Origin: Gordonia hankookensis
GTDB lineage: Bacteria > Actinomycetota > Actinomycetes > Mycobacteriales > Mycobacteriaceae
Length of the DNA stretch: 64,000 nucleotides
Direction of reading: 5' to 3'
NCBI RefSeq assembly: GCF_014673215.1
Contig: NZ_JACWMS010000002.1
Span: 186,001 to 250,000, forward strand
Both the position numbers and the translations under genes were made by a program. The notes below the pieces were generated by a model. The model worked only from the letters and a program-made list of their open reading frames with translations, had not been told where the DNA came from and did not search any database. Shown here piece by piece: positions 25,939 to 34,730 of the stretch (the first letter of the stretch is position 1; each line of letters opens with the position of its first letter).

Positions 25939-27549
25939 TCATTCCGTGTCATCCGCCAGGTGGAGGGCGGCGCGGTAGGCGAAGGCCAGCGACGACCCGA
26001 TGGGTGTCCCCGCGCCGAGATACACCGGACCCGACATCGCGGCCATCGTGTTGCCGGTCGCGTACAGCCCCCTGATGGGCTGCCCATCGGCACGCAACAC
26101 CCGGGCGCTCGCGTCGGTCTTGAGCCCTCCCTTCGTCCCGATATCGGAGAGCAGGATGGTCGCCGCATAGTACGGCGGGGTGTCGGTGGCCGTCAGCAGC
26201 GGATTGGGACCTTCGGCGGGCAACGGGACCACGAAGTTCTGCTCCGGCAGGGCCGGGTACCCGACGATGAACTGGAACATCTGATCCCAGGCACTCTCGC
26301 CCCGGTGGAACTCCTCGTCGACACCGCCCTCCACATATCCGTTGAAGGTCTTCACCGAATCAACCAGTGCGGCGGGCGGTACGCCGATCAACTCGGCAAG
26401 CTCTTCGAGACTGTCGGCCTTCTTGAGTGCTCCTGACTCGAACCACTCTGCCGACACCGGAACATCAGGCCCTTTGCCGCCGAATCCGTCTCGTTCGAAC
26501 GCCTTGTGGTCGAACACCCAGTACGCGGGAGCGTGCGAGCCTTCGGCCTCACGCTCTCCGTCGCGGATCACATGGCCGGCCTGGTCGTACGGACGGAGCT
26601 CGTTGACGAATCGTTCACCGGCACCGTTCACCCAGATACCTCCGCGGATACCGGTCTGGAACACCGGCTTTCCGTCGGGCTGGACGGTGCCGGGCACGTA
26701 CCAGGCCTCGTCCATCAGGTCCGTCTCCGCGCCGACCGCAATGCCTGCCACGAGGGCATCGCCGACGTTGGAGTCGACTCCGTCCGACCACTCCGCATTG
26801 GACGGCAACGTGCCGTACTTGGCTCGCAGTTCGGCATTGTGCTCGAACCCGCCCGCCGCCAAGAGGACTCCTCGCCCGGCTCGCAACCGCACCGGCTCGC
26901 CCTCACTCAGCGCCTCGACGCCCACAATCCGGTCACCGTCCACGACGAGTCCGGTGAGTGCGGTGTTCAGCTTGAGCACGCCGTTGCCGGTCGCGAGGAA
27001 GGCGGACAACGCTCGCGCGATGAGGGCACGCCCTCCGACGAACATCTCGTCCTCGGTGTGCCCATAGCGCTCCGTGTATATCGACTTCCGCACAATGGAA
27101 GCCTTGTCACCCACCTCGTTCACCGCGATCGGCGGTGGGAAAATGCTTCGACCGTGCGGTGTGGCCCCCTCCAGATGCTCGAGATAGTCCGGGACCGGCT
27201 GATGCTCGAACGTCTGGAACCACGTGTTCTGTTCGAGTTCGTCGATCAGCGCGATACCGGCCGAGAGGTAGGCATCCTGCAACTCTTCGCGGGCGGGATC
27301 GTCGACCGCCTTCCGCATGTACTGCCGCGCCGACTCCAGATCGGAGTCGTCGATGCCCGCTCGCCTGGTGGGCGCACTGCCCGGAAACCACAGGCCGGAA
27401 CCGGAATACGACGTGGTGCCGCCCACCTGATCCGTCTTCTCGATGACGAGGGTCCGCAGGCCCCGGGAGGCGGCGATGTACCCGCCGATCAACCCGCCGC
27501 CGCCGGATCCGACCACCACGACGTCATAGTTCTCTTCGTTGTCCGACAT
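25939..27549 (-). CDS. KstD-like FAD-dependent oxidoreductase
   Basis: 536-residue flavoprotein from ATG 27549, with AGGAGGAAGTC just upstream. The N-terminal VVVVGSGGGGLIGGYIAASRG and EKTDQVGGTTSYSGSGLWFPG blocks, and the C-terminal GLYATGNTMAAMSGPVYLGAGTPIGSS block, place it in the 3-ketosteroid dehydrogenase/fumarate reductase family. It is closer in layout to steroid delta1-dehydrogenases than the paralogue at 7557. It probably desaturates a ring next to a ketone, which in the steroid pathway leads to ring aromatisation before HsaAB/HsaC. It is last in an operon with the cytochrome-oxidase III/IV pair, a possible electron outlet for its FAD (inference). Confidence 0.9.
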   Translation of the reverse strand: MSDNEENYDVVVVGSGGGGLIGGYIAASRGLRTLVIEKTDQVGGTTSYSGSGLWFPGSAPTRRAGIDDSDLESARQYMRKAVDDPAREELQDAYLSAGIALIDELEQNTWFQTFEHQPVPDYLEHLEGATPHGRSIFPPPIAVNEVGDKASIVRKSIYTERYGHTEDEMFVGGRALIARALSAFLATGNGVLKLNTALTGLVVDGDRIVGVEALSEGEPVRLRAGRGVLLAAGGFEHNAELRAKYGTLPSNAEWSDGVDSNVGDALVAGIAVGAETDLMDEAWYVPGTVQPDGKPVFQTGIRGGIWVNGAGERFVNELRPYDQAGHVIRDGEREAEGSHAPAYWVFDHKAFERDGFGGKGPDVPVSAEWFESGALKKADSLEELAELIGVPPAALVDSVKTFNGYVEGGVDEEFHRGESAWDQMFQFIVGYPALPEQNFVVPLPAEGPNPLLTATDTPPYYAATILLSDIGTKGGLKTDASARVLRADGQPIRGLYATGNTMAAMSGPVYLGAGTPIGSSLAFAYRAALHLADDTE

Positions 27550-27602
27550 GACTTCCTCCTGTGTTCTCTCGTTGCTCCGATGCCCGGATTCACTCGCGCC
27601 GC

Positions 27603-27872
27603 TCACAGCAGCAGAAATGCGCCTGCGAGTACGACCCACAGTGCTACGCAATAGATTTCGAAGACCCACCGCAGGCCTTTCGGGGCGCTTCTGATCTCCA
27701 TGAAGTCGAGCCCCACCAATCGGACCTTGTACGCGGCAAGGGCCAGAACCACCACCGCCGCTGCCGTTCCGGCGTGGGTCTCCAGACTGACGATCGGTAT
27801 GACGACCGCCAGCATGACGAGGATCAGCCATGTCCGTACGTACCGTCGGCCCACCACGTCGCTGAGTATCAT
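27603..27872 (-). CDS. Cytochrome c oxidase subunit IV family protein (NorF-like)
   Basis: 89-residue membrane protein with three hydrophobic segments (about 10-30, 37-55, 66-88) and the conserved KVRLVGLDFMEIRSAPKGLRW loop typical of the prokaryotic COX IV/NorF-like family. Start ATG 27872 lies 4 nt after the subunit III stop; an upstream extension of the frame overlaps that gene and is rejected. No catalytic subunit I or II is present anywhere in the window. It may assist a genome-encoded oxidase or serve a pathway-specific membrane electron-transfer step; this is not determined. Confidence 0.85.
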   Translation of the reverse strand: MILSDVVGRRYVRTWLILVMLAVVIPIVSLETHAGTAAAVVVLALAAYKVRLVGLDFMEIRSAPKGLRWVFEIYCVALWVVLAGAFLLL

Positions 27873-27876
27873 GCGA

Positions 27877-28488
27877 TCACGCCACCAGGTAGACCAGCGG
27901 GAAGAGCACCATCCACAGCAGGTCGACCATGTGCCAATAGCACGCTCCACCTTCGTAGAACATGCGCCCGCGGCCATCCGCCCGTACCGCCCGACGTGCT
28001 CGCAGCAACAGGATCCCGATGACCACCACCCCGATCACGACATGGGAGAGGTGGATGCCGGTGAGGATGAACAACCACATGAAATAGGCATTCGAATCCG
28101 GTCCGTCTCCGCCGTGGACGAGGTGGACGTACTCGACCGCCTTGAGCGCGACAAAGAGGATGGCACACGCCATCGCCGTCGCGAAGACCGCTGCCGCCCT
28201 GCGATGATCGGCCGATCGCACGCACGTCAGACCGATCGCGACCACGAGCGAGCTGACCAGCAGCACCATCGTGTTCGTCACCGGGATGGTGAGATCGAGC
28301 GATTCCCGAGCCGCCCCGAACAGATCCGGGTCCTTGGCGCGATCGACCAGGAAGGCCACGAACATCACCGCGAAAATCACCATGTCGCCCAGGAGGAAGA
28401 CCCACAGCCCCTGTTCCCCCGGGACGTGCGGCGCACTCGGCGCGCCCGTTGCAGACGCCTCTGGATCCGAGATGACCACGTCGCTCAC
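27877..28488 (-). CDS. Cytochrome c oxidase subunit III family protein (NorE-like)
   Basis: 203-residue integral membrane protein of the COX III/NorE family with five or so helices. Recognisable pieces are EQGLWVFLLGDMVIFAVMFVAF, LTGIHLSHVVIGV and the C-terminal YWHMVDLLWMVLFPLVYL. Family members pack against subunit I of haem-copper oxidases or accompany nitric-oxide reductases, but neither is encoded here. It is first in the operon with the subunit IV-like and KstD-like genes and divergent from the meta-cleavage hydrolase. Confidence 0.88.
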   Translation of the reverse strand: MSDVVISDPEASATGAPSAPHVPGEQGLWVFLLGDMVIFAVMFVAFLVDRAKDPDLFGAARESLDLTIPVTNTMVLLVSSLVVAIGLTCVRSADHRRAAAVFATAMACAILFVALKAVEYVHLVHGGDGPDSNAYFMWLFILTGIHLSHVVIGVVVIGILLLRARRAVRADGRGRMFYEGGACYWHMVDLLWMVLFPLVYLVA

Positions 28489-28889
28489 ACGCCGCCCCTC
28501 TCCTGACCTGGTTCACCTAGTCAAAGCCTTCACCAAGTGTGGCCGGGTTGCTCCGGGGCGCACATGGACGTTCCACTGAGCGAGATCGGCGCCAACCTCC
28601 CCGTCAGGTATCGGATTCGCCGGTTCTCATAGTTGAACAAGTGCTATAAGTAGTGGACGGTTTCCGGCACACCAGGGCGGTTGTGGACGACGCAGGTTCA
28701 CCGTCCCGGTGTCCGGGATCGCCCGCCCCGCGGTGCACACGGCGGCCTACCGTCGCGTCTGAGGTCTCGGGTACCGAAGACCGGTCGAGCACCCGTGATC
28801 GGTAGTGCGCGTGATCGGAATCACCGCAGTGCCACAACAGCTTTCCACGACCCATCCACCGGTGACACCCCGACGAGAGGCCGGAAGAC
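28489..28889. promoter_or_regulatory. Divergent promoter region, COX III-like / hydrolase
   Basis: About 400 bp without a gene. The AT-rich patch at 28626-28653 contains CATAGTTGAAC (28628-28638), matching one half of the palindrome found repeatedly after 36 kb, followed by TATAAG. The second half-site is not conserved, so membership of that regulon is doubtful. Confidence 0.45.
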
Positions 28890-29753
28890 ATGACTGCCGA
28901 GTTGACCTACGAGACGACCTCCGCCACCACGACGATCGACGGTCTCGATTTCCACTATCACGAGGCGGGGACAGGCCGTCCGCTCGTGATGCTCCACGGC
29001 TCAGGCCCCGGTGTGACCGCATGGTCGAACTTCGGCCGCAACCTCCCGTTCTTCGCCGAGCACTTCCGTGTGGTGATGCCCGATCTCCCGGGTTTCGGCG
29101 GCACGGCCCTGCCCGAGCTCAAGGAGGTGTACACGCTCGCCGGCGCACGGTGGATTGCACGACTGATGGACGAACTCGGCATCGAGTCGGCGGTGTTCAT
29201 CGGCAATTCGATGGGCGGGGCCATCGCCGCGGAGATGGCCGGACACCTCCCCGATCGGGTGGAGCGCATGGCGATCATGGGGTCAGGTGGCATGTCGGTG
29301 AGCATGTTCCAGACCGAACCGAGCGAGGGCTTCCAGCGACTGTTCGCCTTCCTCTCCGAACCCACCCGTGAGCGCATGGTCGAGTGGATCAACACCATGG
29401 TTCACGACAAGTCCCTCGTCACCGACGAGTTGGTCGACGAACGGATGCGCAACGCCACCGCCGACGGCGTCATCGACCGGACACGAGCCATCTTCGGGGC
29501 CATGTTCAACCCCACCCTGCGCGAGACCTACACGCCTCTCTGGAAGCGTCCGGATTCCATCACCACGCCAACACTCATGCTGTGGGGCCGCGAGGATCGG
29601 ATGCTCCCCTACGACCAGGCGCACTTCGCGAACCGCTGGCTACCCGACGTCGAGTTGCACACCTTCTCGCAGTGCGGGCACTGGATCCAGGTCGAGAAGA
29701 AGCAGGACTTCGAACGCGTCGCCCTCGAATTCCTCACTCGCGAAACGAGATGA
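28890..29753 (+). CDS. Meta-cleavage product hydrolase (HsaD/BphD-like alpha/beta hydrolase)
   Basis: 287-residue C-C bond hydrolase. The catalytic triad is visible as Ser107 (GNSMGG), Asp236 (GREDRMLP) and His264 (CGHWIQVEK). The oxyanion segment HGSGPGVTAWSNF and the CGHW motif are hallmarks of the meta-cleavage-product hydrolases, which split the 2-hydroxy-6-oxo-dienoate made by extradiol dioxygenases. The extradiol dioxygenase at 23699 is the expected partner. A GAGAGG site lies upstream of ATG 28890. The HsaA-like and HsaB-like genes follow on the same strand. Confidence 0.94.
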   Translation: MTAELTYETTSATTTIDGLDFHYHEAGTGRPLVMLHGSGPGVTAWSNFGRNLPFFAEHFRVVMPDLPGFGGTALPELKEVYTLAGARWIARLMDELGIESAVFIGNSMGGAIAAEMAGHLPDRVERMAIMGSGGMSVSMFQTEPSEGFQRLFAFLSEPTRERMVEWINTMVHDKSLVTDELVDERMRNATADGVIDRTRAIFGAMFNPTLRETYTPLWKRPDSITTPTLMLWGREDRMLPYDQAHFANRWLPDVELHTFSQCGHWIQVEKKQDFERVALEFLTRETR

Positions 29754-29881
29754 GCGTGTCGCCGGCGGCTGTTCCCACTGAGCGGACAGAACCGGGCGCG
29801 CGACGATCCCACACAACAGAATCGGGACATCCTGCCGCCGGGCGGGGAGAAGCACGAGAAGGAAGTCAGAGGTACGACGGC

Positions 29882-31066
29882 ATGGCACACGAAGTCATCA
29901 AGCGCATCGAGGAGCTGGGCCCGGAACTGGCAGCCCTGGCCGAGGAGAACGAAAAGCTGGGCAAACTCAGCGACAAGACCGCGGACCTGCTCCGCCAGAC
30001 CGGTGTCATCAGGATGCTGCAGCCCACCGATTTCGGTGGCTATGCCGCGCATCCCCGCGACTTTGCGGCGGCCGTGATGGCGATCGCCGCCAACGACCCT
30101 GCGGCGGGTTGGGTCGCAGGCGTCGTCGGCGTTCATCCCTGGGAGCTGGCACAGATGGACCGGCGCCTCCAGCAAGAGATCTGGGGCGACGACCCGGACA
30201 CCTGGGTGGCCTCGCCGTACATGCCCAACGGCATCGCCGATCCGGTCGAGAACGATTCGTTCGTACTCAGCGGGCGCTGGCCGTTCTCGTCGGGTTCCGA
30301 CCACTGCCAATGGGACTTCCTCGGAGCGATGAAGGGCGACGGGTCGGGCAGACCCCTGATGCCGCCGGAGGTGATGCACGTCGTGCTCCCCCGGTCCGAC
30401 TACCAGCTCATCGACGATTCGTGGGATGTCGTCGGGCTCTGCGGGACCGGTAGCAAGGATGTCGTCGTCGACCAGGCCGTCGTACCCTCCTATCGCACCG
30501 TCACCCAGAACGACATCTCCGACGGGACCGCGTCGGCACGCTCGGGACGCGAGGAGGCGGTGTACAAGTTGTCCTTCGGAGTGATGTTCCCGCTGGGCAT
30601 CACAGCCGCCGTGATCGGCATCTGCGAAGGCGCCCTGGCCACCCACCTGGCAATTCAGAAGGACCGCGTCGCGGTGACGGGTGTCCAGGTCCGCGACGAT
30701 CCCTACGTACTGCACGCGGCAGGCGAGGCCGCAGCAGAGATCGAGGCGTCGCGGGTGCAGCTGATCGAGGGCATCGGCCGCCTACACGACATCATCGAGA
30801 ACGGCGGTACCCCGACCACCGAGGAACGATCGAACCAGCGTCGCAACCAGGTTCGGTGCGCGTGGCGGGCCGTGTCCGCGCTCGACGAGATCTTCGCGCG
30901 GTCGGGCGGCGTCGCCATCCGCAAGAGCAGCCCCATGCAGCGGTACTGGCGCGACGCCCATGTCGGACTGCAACACATGATCCACGTCGACGGTGTCGCC
31001 TACCACTCGAACTCCCTGCACAAGATGGGCCTCGAGACGCCACCCGGGATGCTGGTGACCATCTGA
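29882..31066 (+). CDS. HsaA-like flavin-dependent monooxygenase, oxygenase component
   Basis: 394-residue protein with the acyl-CoA dehydrogenase fold, group D flavoprotein monooxygenase type (HsaA/HpaB-like). It uses reduced flavin from a partner reductase to hydroxylate a phenol ortho to the hydroxyl group, giving a catechol. Recognisable blocks are FGGYAAHPRDFAAAVMAIAANDPAAGWVAGV, LSGRWPFSSGSDHCQWDFLGA, DVVGLCGTGSKDVVVD and the C-terminal HVGLQHMIHVDGVAYHSN. It is 34 nt upstream of the reductase gene and downstream of the meta-cleavage hydrolase, so hydroxylation, cleavage and hydrolysis steps are grouped. The true substrate is not known. Confidence 0.93.
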   Translation: MAHEVIKRIEELGPELAALAEENEKLGKLSDKTADLLRQTGVIRMLQPTDFGGYAAHPRDFAAAVMAIAANDPAAGWVAGVVGVHPWELAQMDRRLQQEIWGDDPDTWVASPYMPNGIADPVENDSFVLSGRWPFSSGSDHCQWDFLGAMKGDGSGRPLMPPEVMHVVLPRSDYQLIDDSWDVVGLCGTGSKDVVVDQAVVPSYRTVTQNDISDGTASARSGREEAVYKLSFGVMFPLGITAAVIGICEGALATHLAIQKDRVAVTGVQVRDDPYVLHAAGEAAAEIEASRVQLIEGIGRLHDIIENGGTPTTEERSNQRRNQVRCAWRAVSALDEIFARSGGVAIRKSSPMQRYWRDAHVGLQHMIHVDGVAYHSNSLHKMGLETPPGMLVTI

Positions 31067-31100
31067 GGGCGACCGCCGCCGAACGCAAAGGACAGGAAAG

Positions 31101-31637
31101 ATGGACGACCCCAACACTGCTCAGGTCTTCGAGGCGCGCTACCTGCGTGACGTCCTCGGCAATTTCCCCACCGGAGTCGTGGCGGTGACCACCATGGTCA
31201 CCGACGACGAACCGGCCGGAATGGTGGTGGGGTCGTTCACCTCTGTCTCACTGGACCCGCCGCTCGTCTCGTTTCTGGTGGATCGGTCCTCGACCACGCT
31301 GCCCAAGATCCTCGACGCGGACCGGTTCTGCGCCAACGCTCTCGCCTCCGATCAGGAATGGCTGTGCCGTCAGATGTCCAAACGCGGCACTGATCGGTTC
31401 ACGGGGGTGACGTGGCAGCAATCCGAGTATCGCAACCCGATCCTCGACGGTGTCGTGGCCTGGGTCGACTGCACCATCGAGAAGACCGTGGAACTCGGAG
31501 ACCACTTCCTCGTCGTGGGTCGGATACAGGACCTGACCGTGGCATCCGTGAAACGCCCACTGCTCTTCTTCCGCGGCGGATACGGCGACTACACGTCCAC
31601 CGCACAGCTGTTGCTGGACAGCCATCTCGGTCGTTGA
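31101..31637 (+). CDS. HsaB-like flavin reductase component
   Basis: 178-residue NAD(P)H:flavin reductase of the HpaC/HsaB family (flavin-reductase-like split barrel). The N-terminal VLGNFPTGVVAVTT, the middle GSFTSVSLDPPLVSFLVDRSSTT and the C-terminal PLLFFRGGYGDY are typical. It supplies reduced flavin to the HsaA-like oxygenase and could also feed the LLM monooxygenase at 22190. GGAAAG precedes the ATG. A long hairpin ends the transcript. Confidence 0.94.
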   Translation: MDDPNTAQVFEARYLRDVLGNFPTGVVAVTTMVTDDEPAGMVVGSFTSVSLDPPLVSFLVDRSSTTLPKILDADRFCANALASDQEWLCRQMSKRGTDRFTGVTWQQSEYRNPILDGVVAWVDCTIEKTVELGDHFLVVGRIQDLTVASVKRPLLFFRGGYGDYTSTAQLLLDSHLGR

Positions 31638-31656
31638 CCTCATCGAGCCTCCACAA

Positions 31657-31698
31657 CGTCGAATCGGCAGGCGTGCTCTCGCGCCTGCCGATTCGACG
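31657..31698. terminator. Bidirectional hairpin terminator with 17-bp stem
   Basis: A perfect 17-bp stem (CGTCGAATCGGCAGGCG / CGCCTGCCGATTCGACG) with an 8-nt loop sits between the convergent HsaB-like gene and the enoyl-CoA hydratase gene. Confidence 0.88.
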
Positions 31699-31720
31699 CA
31701 TTCGCGACAGCCGAGACTCC

Positions 31721-32542
31721 TCAGCGCCCTGTCCATCGGGGCGGTCGCCGCTCGGCGAAGGCAGCGGGCCCCTCTTGCGCATCCGCTGATGCGAAAACCG
31801 GATCGGTGAAGGCAACCTGGCCCGCAAAGGCCTCGTCGTCGGTCCACGTGCGTGAACTCCGCGCCACCGCCTTGCTCGCCCGGACTGCCAGGGGCGCGTT
31901 GGCAGCGATCGTGGCCGCGAGTTCCCGCGCCACCTCGACGGCCTGTCCATCCGAGACCACCCTGTTGATGAGACCGTGACGCTCCGCCTCGGCGGCGCTC
32001 ATCGGCTCACCGGTCAGGAGCAGCTCGAGTGCAACCGCCCGCGGCAGCACCTGGGGTGTCCGGAAGATGCCGCCCGCCCGCGCGATGAGGCCGCGCTTGA
32101 CCTCCGGCAGACCGAATTTGGCACTCTCGCCCGCCACCACGAGATCGGCCGCGAGGACCATCTCGAACCCGCCGCCGAGTGCCCAGCCCTCGACGGCCGC
32201 GACGAGCGGTTTCGCCGGCGGCGACTGCACCAGCCCGCCGAATCCACGCCCAGCCACCACCGGTCGCTCACCGAGCTGAAAGCGTTTGAGATCCATTCCC
32301 GCACAAAATGTTCCACCGCCTCCGGCGAGTACTCCGACCGAGATTCCGGGGTCGTCGTCGAGACGATCCAGCGCAGCGGCGAGCTCCTCGGCGGCGCTCT
32401 TGGTCATCGCATTGCGTTGCCGCGGACGATTGATGGTCATGATGAGGACGCCATCGGTCACCTCGGTGAGGATCTCCGGCACCCGCGCACCAGCCGTATC
32501 CGCTGTCGGGGCCTGATCTGCCGTCGGGGCCTGATCGGTCAT
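31721..32542 (-). CDS. Enoyl-CoA hydratase/isomerase family protein
   Basis: 273-residue crotonase. Both catalytic glutamates of true hydratases are in place: GWALGGGFEMVLAADL and FGLPEVKRGL. It should hydrate a trans-2-enoyl-CoA or perform a related reaction. The extra N-terminal segment has a repeated PTADQAP unit (residues 5-18) and looks disordered. The stop of the SDR upstream (32539) overlaps this start by 4 nt. It is last in the amidohydrolase-MaoC-SDR-ECH operon and probably follows MaoC and SDR chemistry on a CoA thioester. Confidence 0.92.
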   Translation of the reverse strand: MTDQAPTADQAPTADTAGARVPEILTEVTDGVLIMTINRPRQRNAMTKSAAEELAAALDRLDDDPGISVGVLAGGGGTFCAGMDLKRFQLGERPVVAGRGFGGLVQSPPAKPLVAAVEGWALGGGFEMVLAADLVVAGESAKFGLPEVKRGLIARAGGIFRTPQVLPRAVALELLLTGEPMSAAEAERHGLINRVVSDGQAVEVARELAATIAANAPLAVRASKAVARSSRTWTDDEAFAGQVAFTDPVFASADAQEGPAAFAERRPPRWTGR

Positions 32543-33306
32543 CGCGGGGCCATCCGGATCGAGCCGTCCAGTCGCACCGTTTCACCGTTCACGTAGGCGT
32601 TCTGCAACAACGTGAGCGCCATTCCCGCGTAGTCCTCCGGCAGACCGAGCCTCTTGGGGAAGGGCACCGACGCCGCGAGCCCGTCGCGGATGTCATCTCG
32701 CAACCGGGCGAGCATCGGCGTGTCGAAGGTGCCGGGGGCGATGGTGTTGACCCGGATTCCGACACTGGCCAGATCCCGGGCGGCGACCAGCGTGATGCCG
32801 TGTACCGCCGCCTTGGAGGCGGTGTACGAGGTCTGGCCGATCTGACCGTCGAAAGCGGCCACCGATGCCGTCAGGACGATGGCGCCGCGCTCGGTGTCGA
32901 TCGGATCATGGCGTGCGATGCGCGCCGAGGCAAGCCGCAGGACGTTGTACGTCCCGATGAGATTCACCTCGAGTACATCGCGAAAACTCTGCAGGGGCGC
33001 CGGATCTCCCGCCTTGTCGAGGATCCGCAGGCGGTCTCCGCCGCGACCGGCGCAGTGCACGGCGCCGCGCAACGGACCGTGGGACTCGGTGGCGTCGAGC
33101 GCATCGGCAAGGCTCTGCTCGTCGGTCACGTCGACGGGCGCGAACACCGCTGCCGGTCCCAGCCGTTCCGCGGTCGCCTTGCCATCCGACGATTGCAGAT
33201 CCGCGATGACCACGCGGCCACCCGCACCGACGATCGCCCCGGCGGTCGCGGCGCCGAGGCCCGAGGCGCCGCCGGTCACCAGGAATGTGTGGTCGGTCAA
33301 TCGCAT
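32539..33306 (-). CDS. SDR, HSD10-like 3-hydroxyacyl-CoA dehydrogenase type
   Basis: 255-residue SDR from ATG 33306, with AAGGAGAGAA upstream; the longer frame is non-coding leader. Markers are TGGASGLGAATAGAIVGAG, the HCAGRGG block, and the catalytic Ser in TASVAAFDGQIGQTSYTASK with YTASK. The AFDGQIGQ signature is that of 17-beta-HSD type 10/3-hydroxyacyl-CoA dehydrogenases, shared with the paralogue at 62677. It would oxidise a beta-hydroxyacyl-CoA or a ring alcohol with NAD. It overlaps the downstream hydratase start. Confidence 0.9.
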   Translation of the reverse strand: MRLTDHTFLVTGGASGLGAATAGAIVGAGGRVVIADLQSSDGKATAERLGPAAVFAPVDVTDEQSLADALDATESHGPLRGAVHCAGRGGDRLRILDKAGDPAPLQSFRDVLEVNLIGTYNVLRLASARIARHDPIDTERGAIVLTASVAAFDGQIGQTSYTASKAAVHGITLVAARDLASVGIRVNTIAPGTFDTPMLARLRDDIRDGLAASVPFPKRLGLPEDYAGMALTLLQNAYVNGETVRLDGSIRMAPR

Positions 33307-33374
33307 CCTGATTCTCTCCTTCACGATCCCGTTCGCGGATCCCCGAAAGACGGGACCCGTGGTGGTCAGTTGCC

Positions 33375-34655
33375 TCAGACCCGGCCGGTCCGCTTGGCGG
33401 CGCGTAGTTCGCCGTGCCGCTTGATCATCTGGGCGGCGATCGCCTCGAGTTCGGCCGGCGGCTTGCGCAGCGTCGCCAACCCGGTCTCCCGGCTCGGCAG
33501 CGACACCGTGGCGGTCGCCGGGCACGTCACCTCGTCGCGTTGACTGGTGCCACGGAACTCGATGTCGACGAGGTGACGGGTGCCCTCCACCCGTTTCCCG
33601 ACGACCTCACCGGTGAACGTGTGCGTATCGCCCAGATAGTTGAATCTGCGCATCTGACTCGACATCGAGTCGATCCAGCCGTCGTCGCCGATCCAGTCGG
33701 TGAGCACATGCGTGAGCCAGCAGTCCCGCATCATCCCGTAGTCGTAGGACGCGGGCAGCCCGATCGAACGGGCGTACTCGGCATCCCAGTGAATCCGCTG
33801 CGCCACATCCGGCACACCCTGCTCGTTGGGAATGTAGAAGGCACCGATGCGCTGGCGATTCTGGTGCCACAGCCGACCTGTGCACGGTGTGTAGGGCGCG
33901 AAACCATATCCACCGGAATGGAAGACGACCATGTCGGTTACGGTCAGCGGCCCCTTGGCCATCCTCGGGAGGGATTCGCCGACCTGTACGTCCTCCCAGT
34001 ACCGCGTCTCGGCACCACGACGTTGCTCGGCGGCATAGATCTCGTCGATCGCGGCTATCTCTTCGGGGGTGTAGGTGGCCCGCTCGATCGTGTCGTACTT
34101 CTTGCGCTTCTTCGACTCGTGCCGCTCGGTGTGGATGGTGAGCACGCGCTGGATCTGGACGATCTCGGCCCGTTGGTTGAACTGAACGTGAATCCGGGTC
34201 ACCAGCAGGGAGCGTCCGGCGAACTCCGATTCCTTCAGTTCCACATTGTCGAAACCTTCGAAGGAATAGATGATGTCGCCGTCGAAGACCGGCCGATACC
34301 AGTCGGTGGTGCTGCCGGAGACGAACACATGGATGCCGCGAAACGGCGGTCGCCGCTGTTCCTTCGGGATCGGATCGGCGAGCAGATCCTTGGTCACCGC
34401 GATGTTGATCATCGGGGGTGCGATCTGCGCCCCCCAGCGTGTGTCGAGGCCGTAGTCCTCGTCGACGAACAGCGGATTGTCGTCACCGTAGCTACGCGCG
34501 AACGCCCGCATGATGTCGGGGCTCGCCCGCGAGAACTGTTCGCGCTTTCGCACTGCGTGGTAGACGCCCACGATGTCCCGCGCGCGTGCGATGTCCTCGT
34601 CCTTGAAGGTGTAGATCTCCTCCGCGTCTGCCTTCGCAGCCGTTTCCGTACTCAC
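33375..34655 (-). CDS. FAS1-like dehydratase / MaoC double-hotdog protein
   Basis: 426 residues with two hotdog domains. The N-terminal domain (about 25-200) has a hydratase-2-like motif SYGDDNPLFVDEDYG in which the usual His after NPL is Phe. The C-terminal domain (about 230-400) contains RIHWDAEYARSIGLPASYDYG and LTDWIGDDGW...TFTGEV, recalling ChsH1-type MaoC hydratases of sterol side-chain degradation. One active site may be formed between a catalytic and a degenerate domain, as known for double-hotdog hydratases. It is probably an enoyl-CoA hydratase for a bulky substrate and lies in an operon with the SDR and ECH. Confidence 0.88.
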   Translation of the reverse strand: MSTETAAKADAEEIYTFKDEDIARARDIVGVYHAVRKREQFSRASPDIMRAFARSYGDDNPLFVDEDYGLDTRWGAQIAPPMINIAVTKDLLADPIPKEQRRPPFRGIHVFVSGSTTDWYRPVFDGDIIYSFEGFDNVELKESEFAGRSLLVTRIHVQFNQRAEIVQIQRVLTIHTERHESKKRKKYDTIERATYTPEEIAAIDEIYAAEQRRGAETRYWEDVQVGESLPRMAKGPLTVTDMVVFHSGGYGFAPYTPCTGRLWHQNRQRIGAFYIPNEQGVPDVAQRIHWDAEYARSIGLPASYDYGMMRDCWLTHVLTDWIGDDGWIDSMSSQMRRFNYLGDTHTFTGEVVGKRVEGTRHLVDIEFRGTSQRDEVTCPATATVSLPSRETGLATLRKPPAELEAIAAQMIKRHGELRAAKRTGRV

Positions 34656-34730
34656 GGTTAACCTTTCACCACTGTCGGTACTGAGTTGCGGCCGGTTCGC
34701 GGTCCACGTGAACCGCTGTGCCGCCGGGCT

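Noticed and set aside
28628..28653. Seventh copy of the shared palindrome before the meta-cleavage hydrolase
   Set aside because: Only the left half CATAGTTGAAC matches; the right half AAGTG lacks the expected CTATG or CTAG, so I list it as a doubtful half-site.
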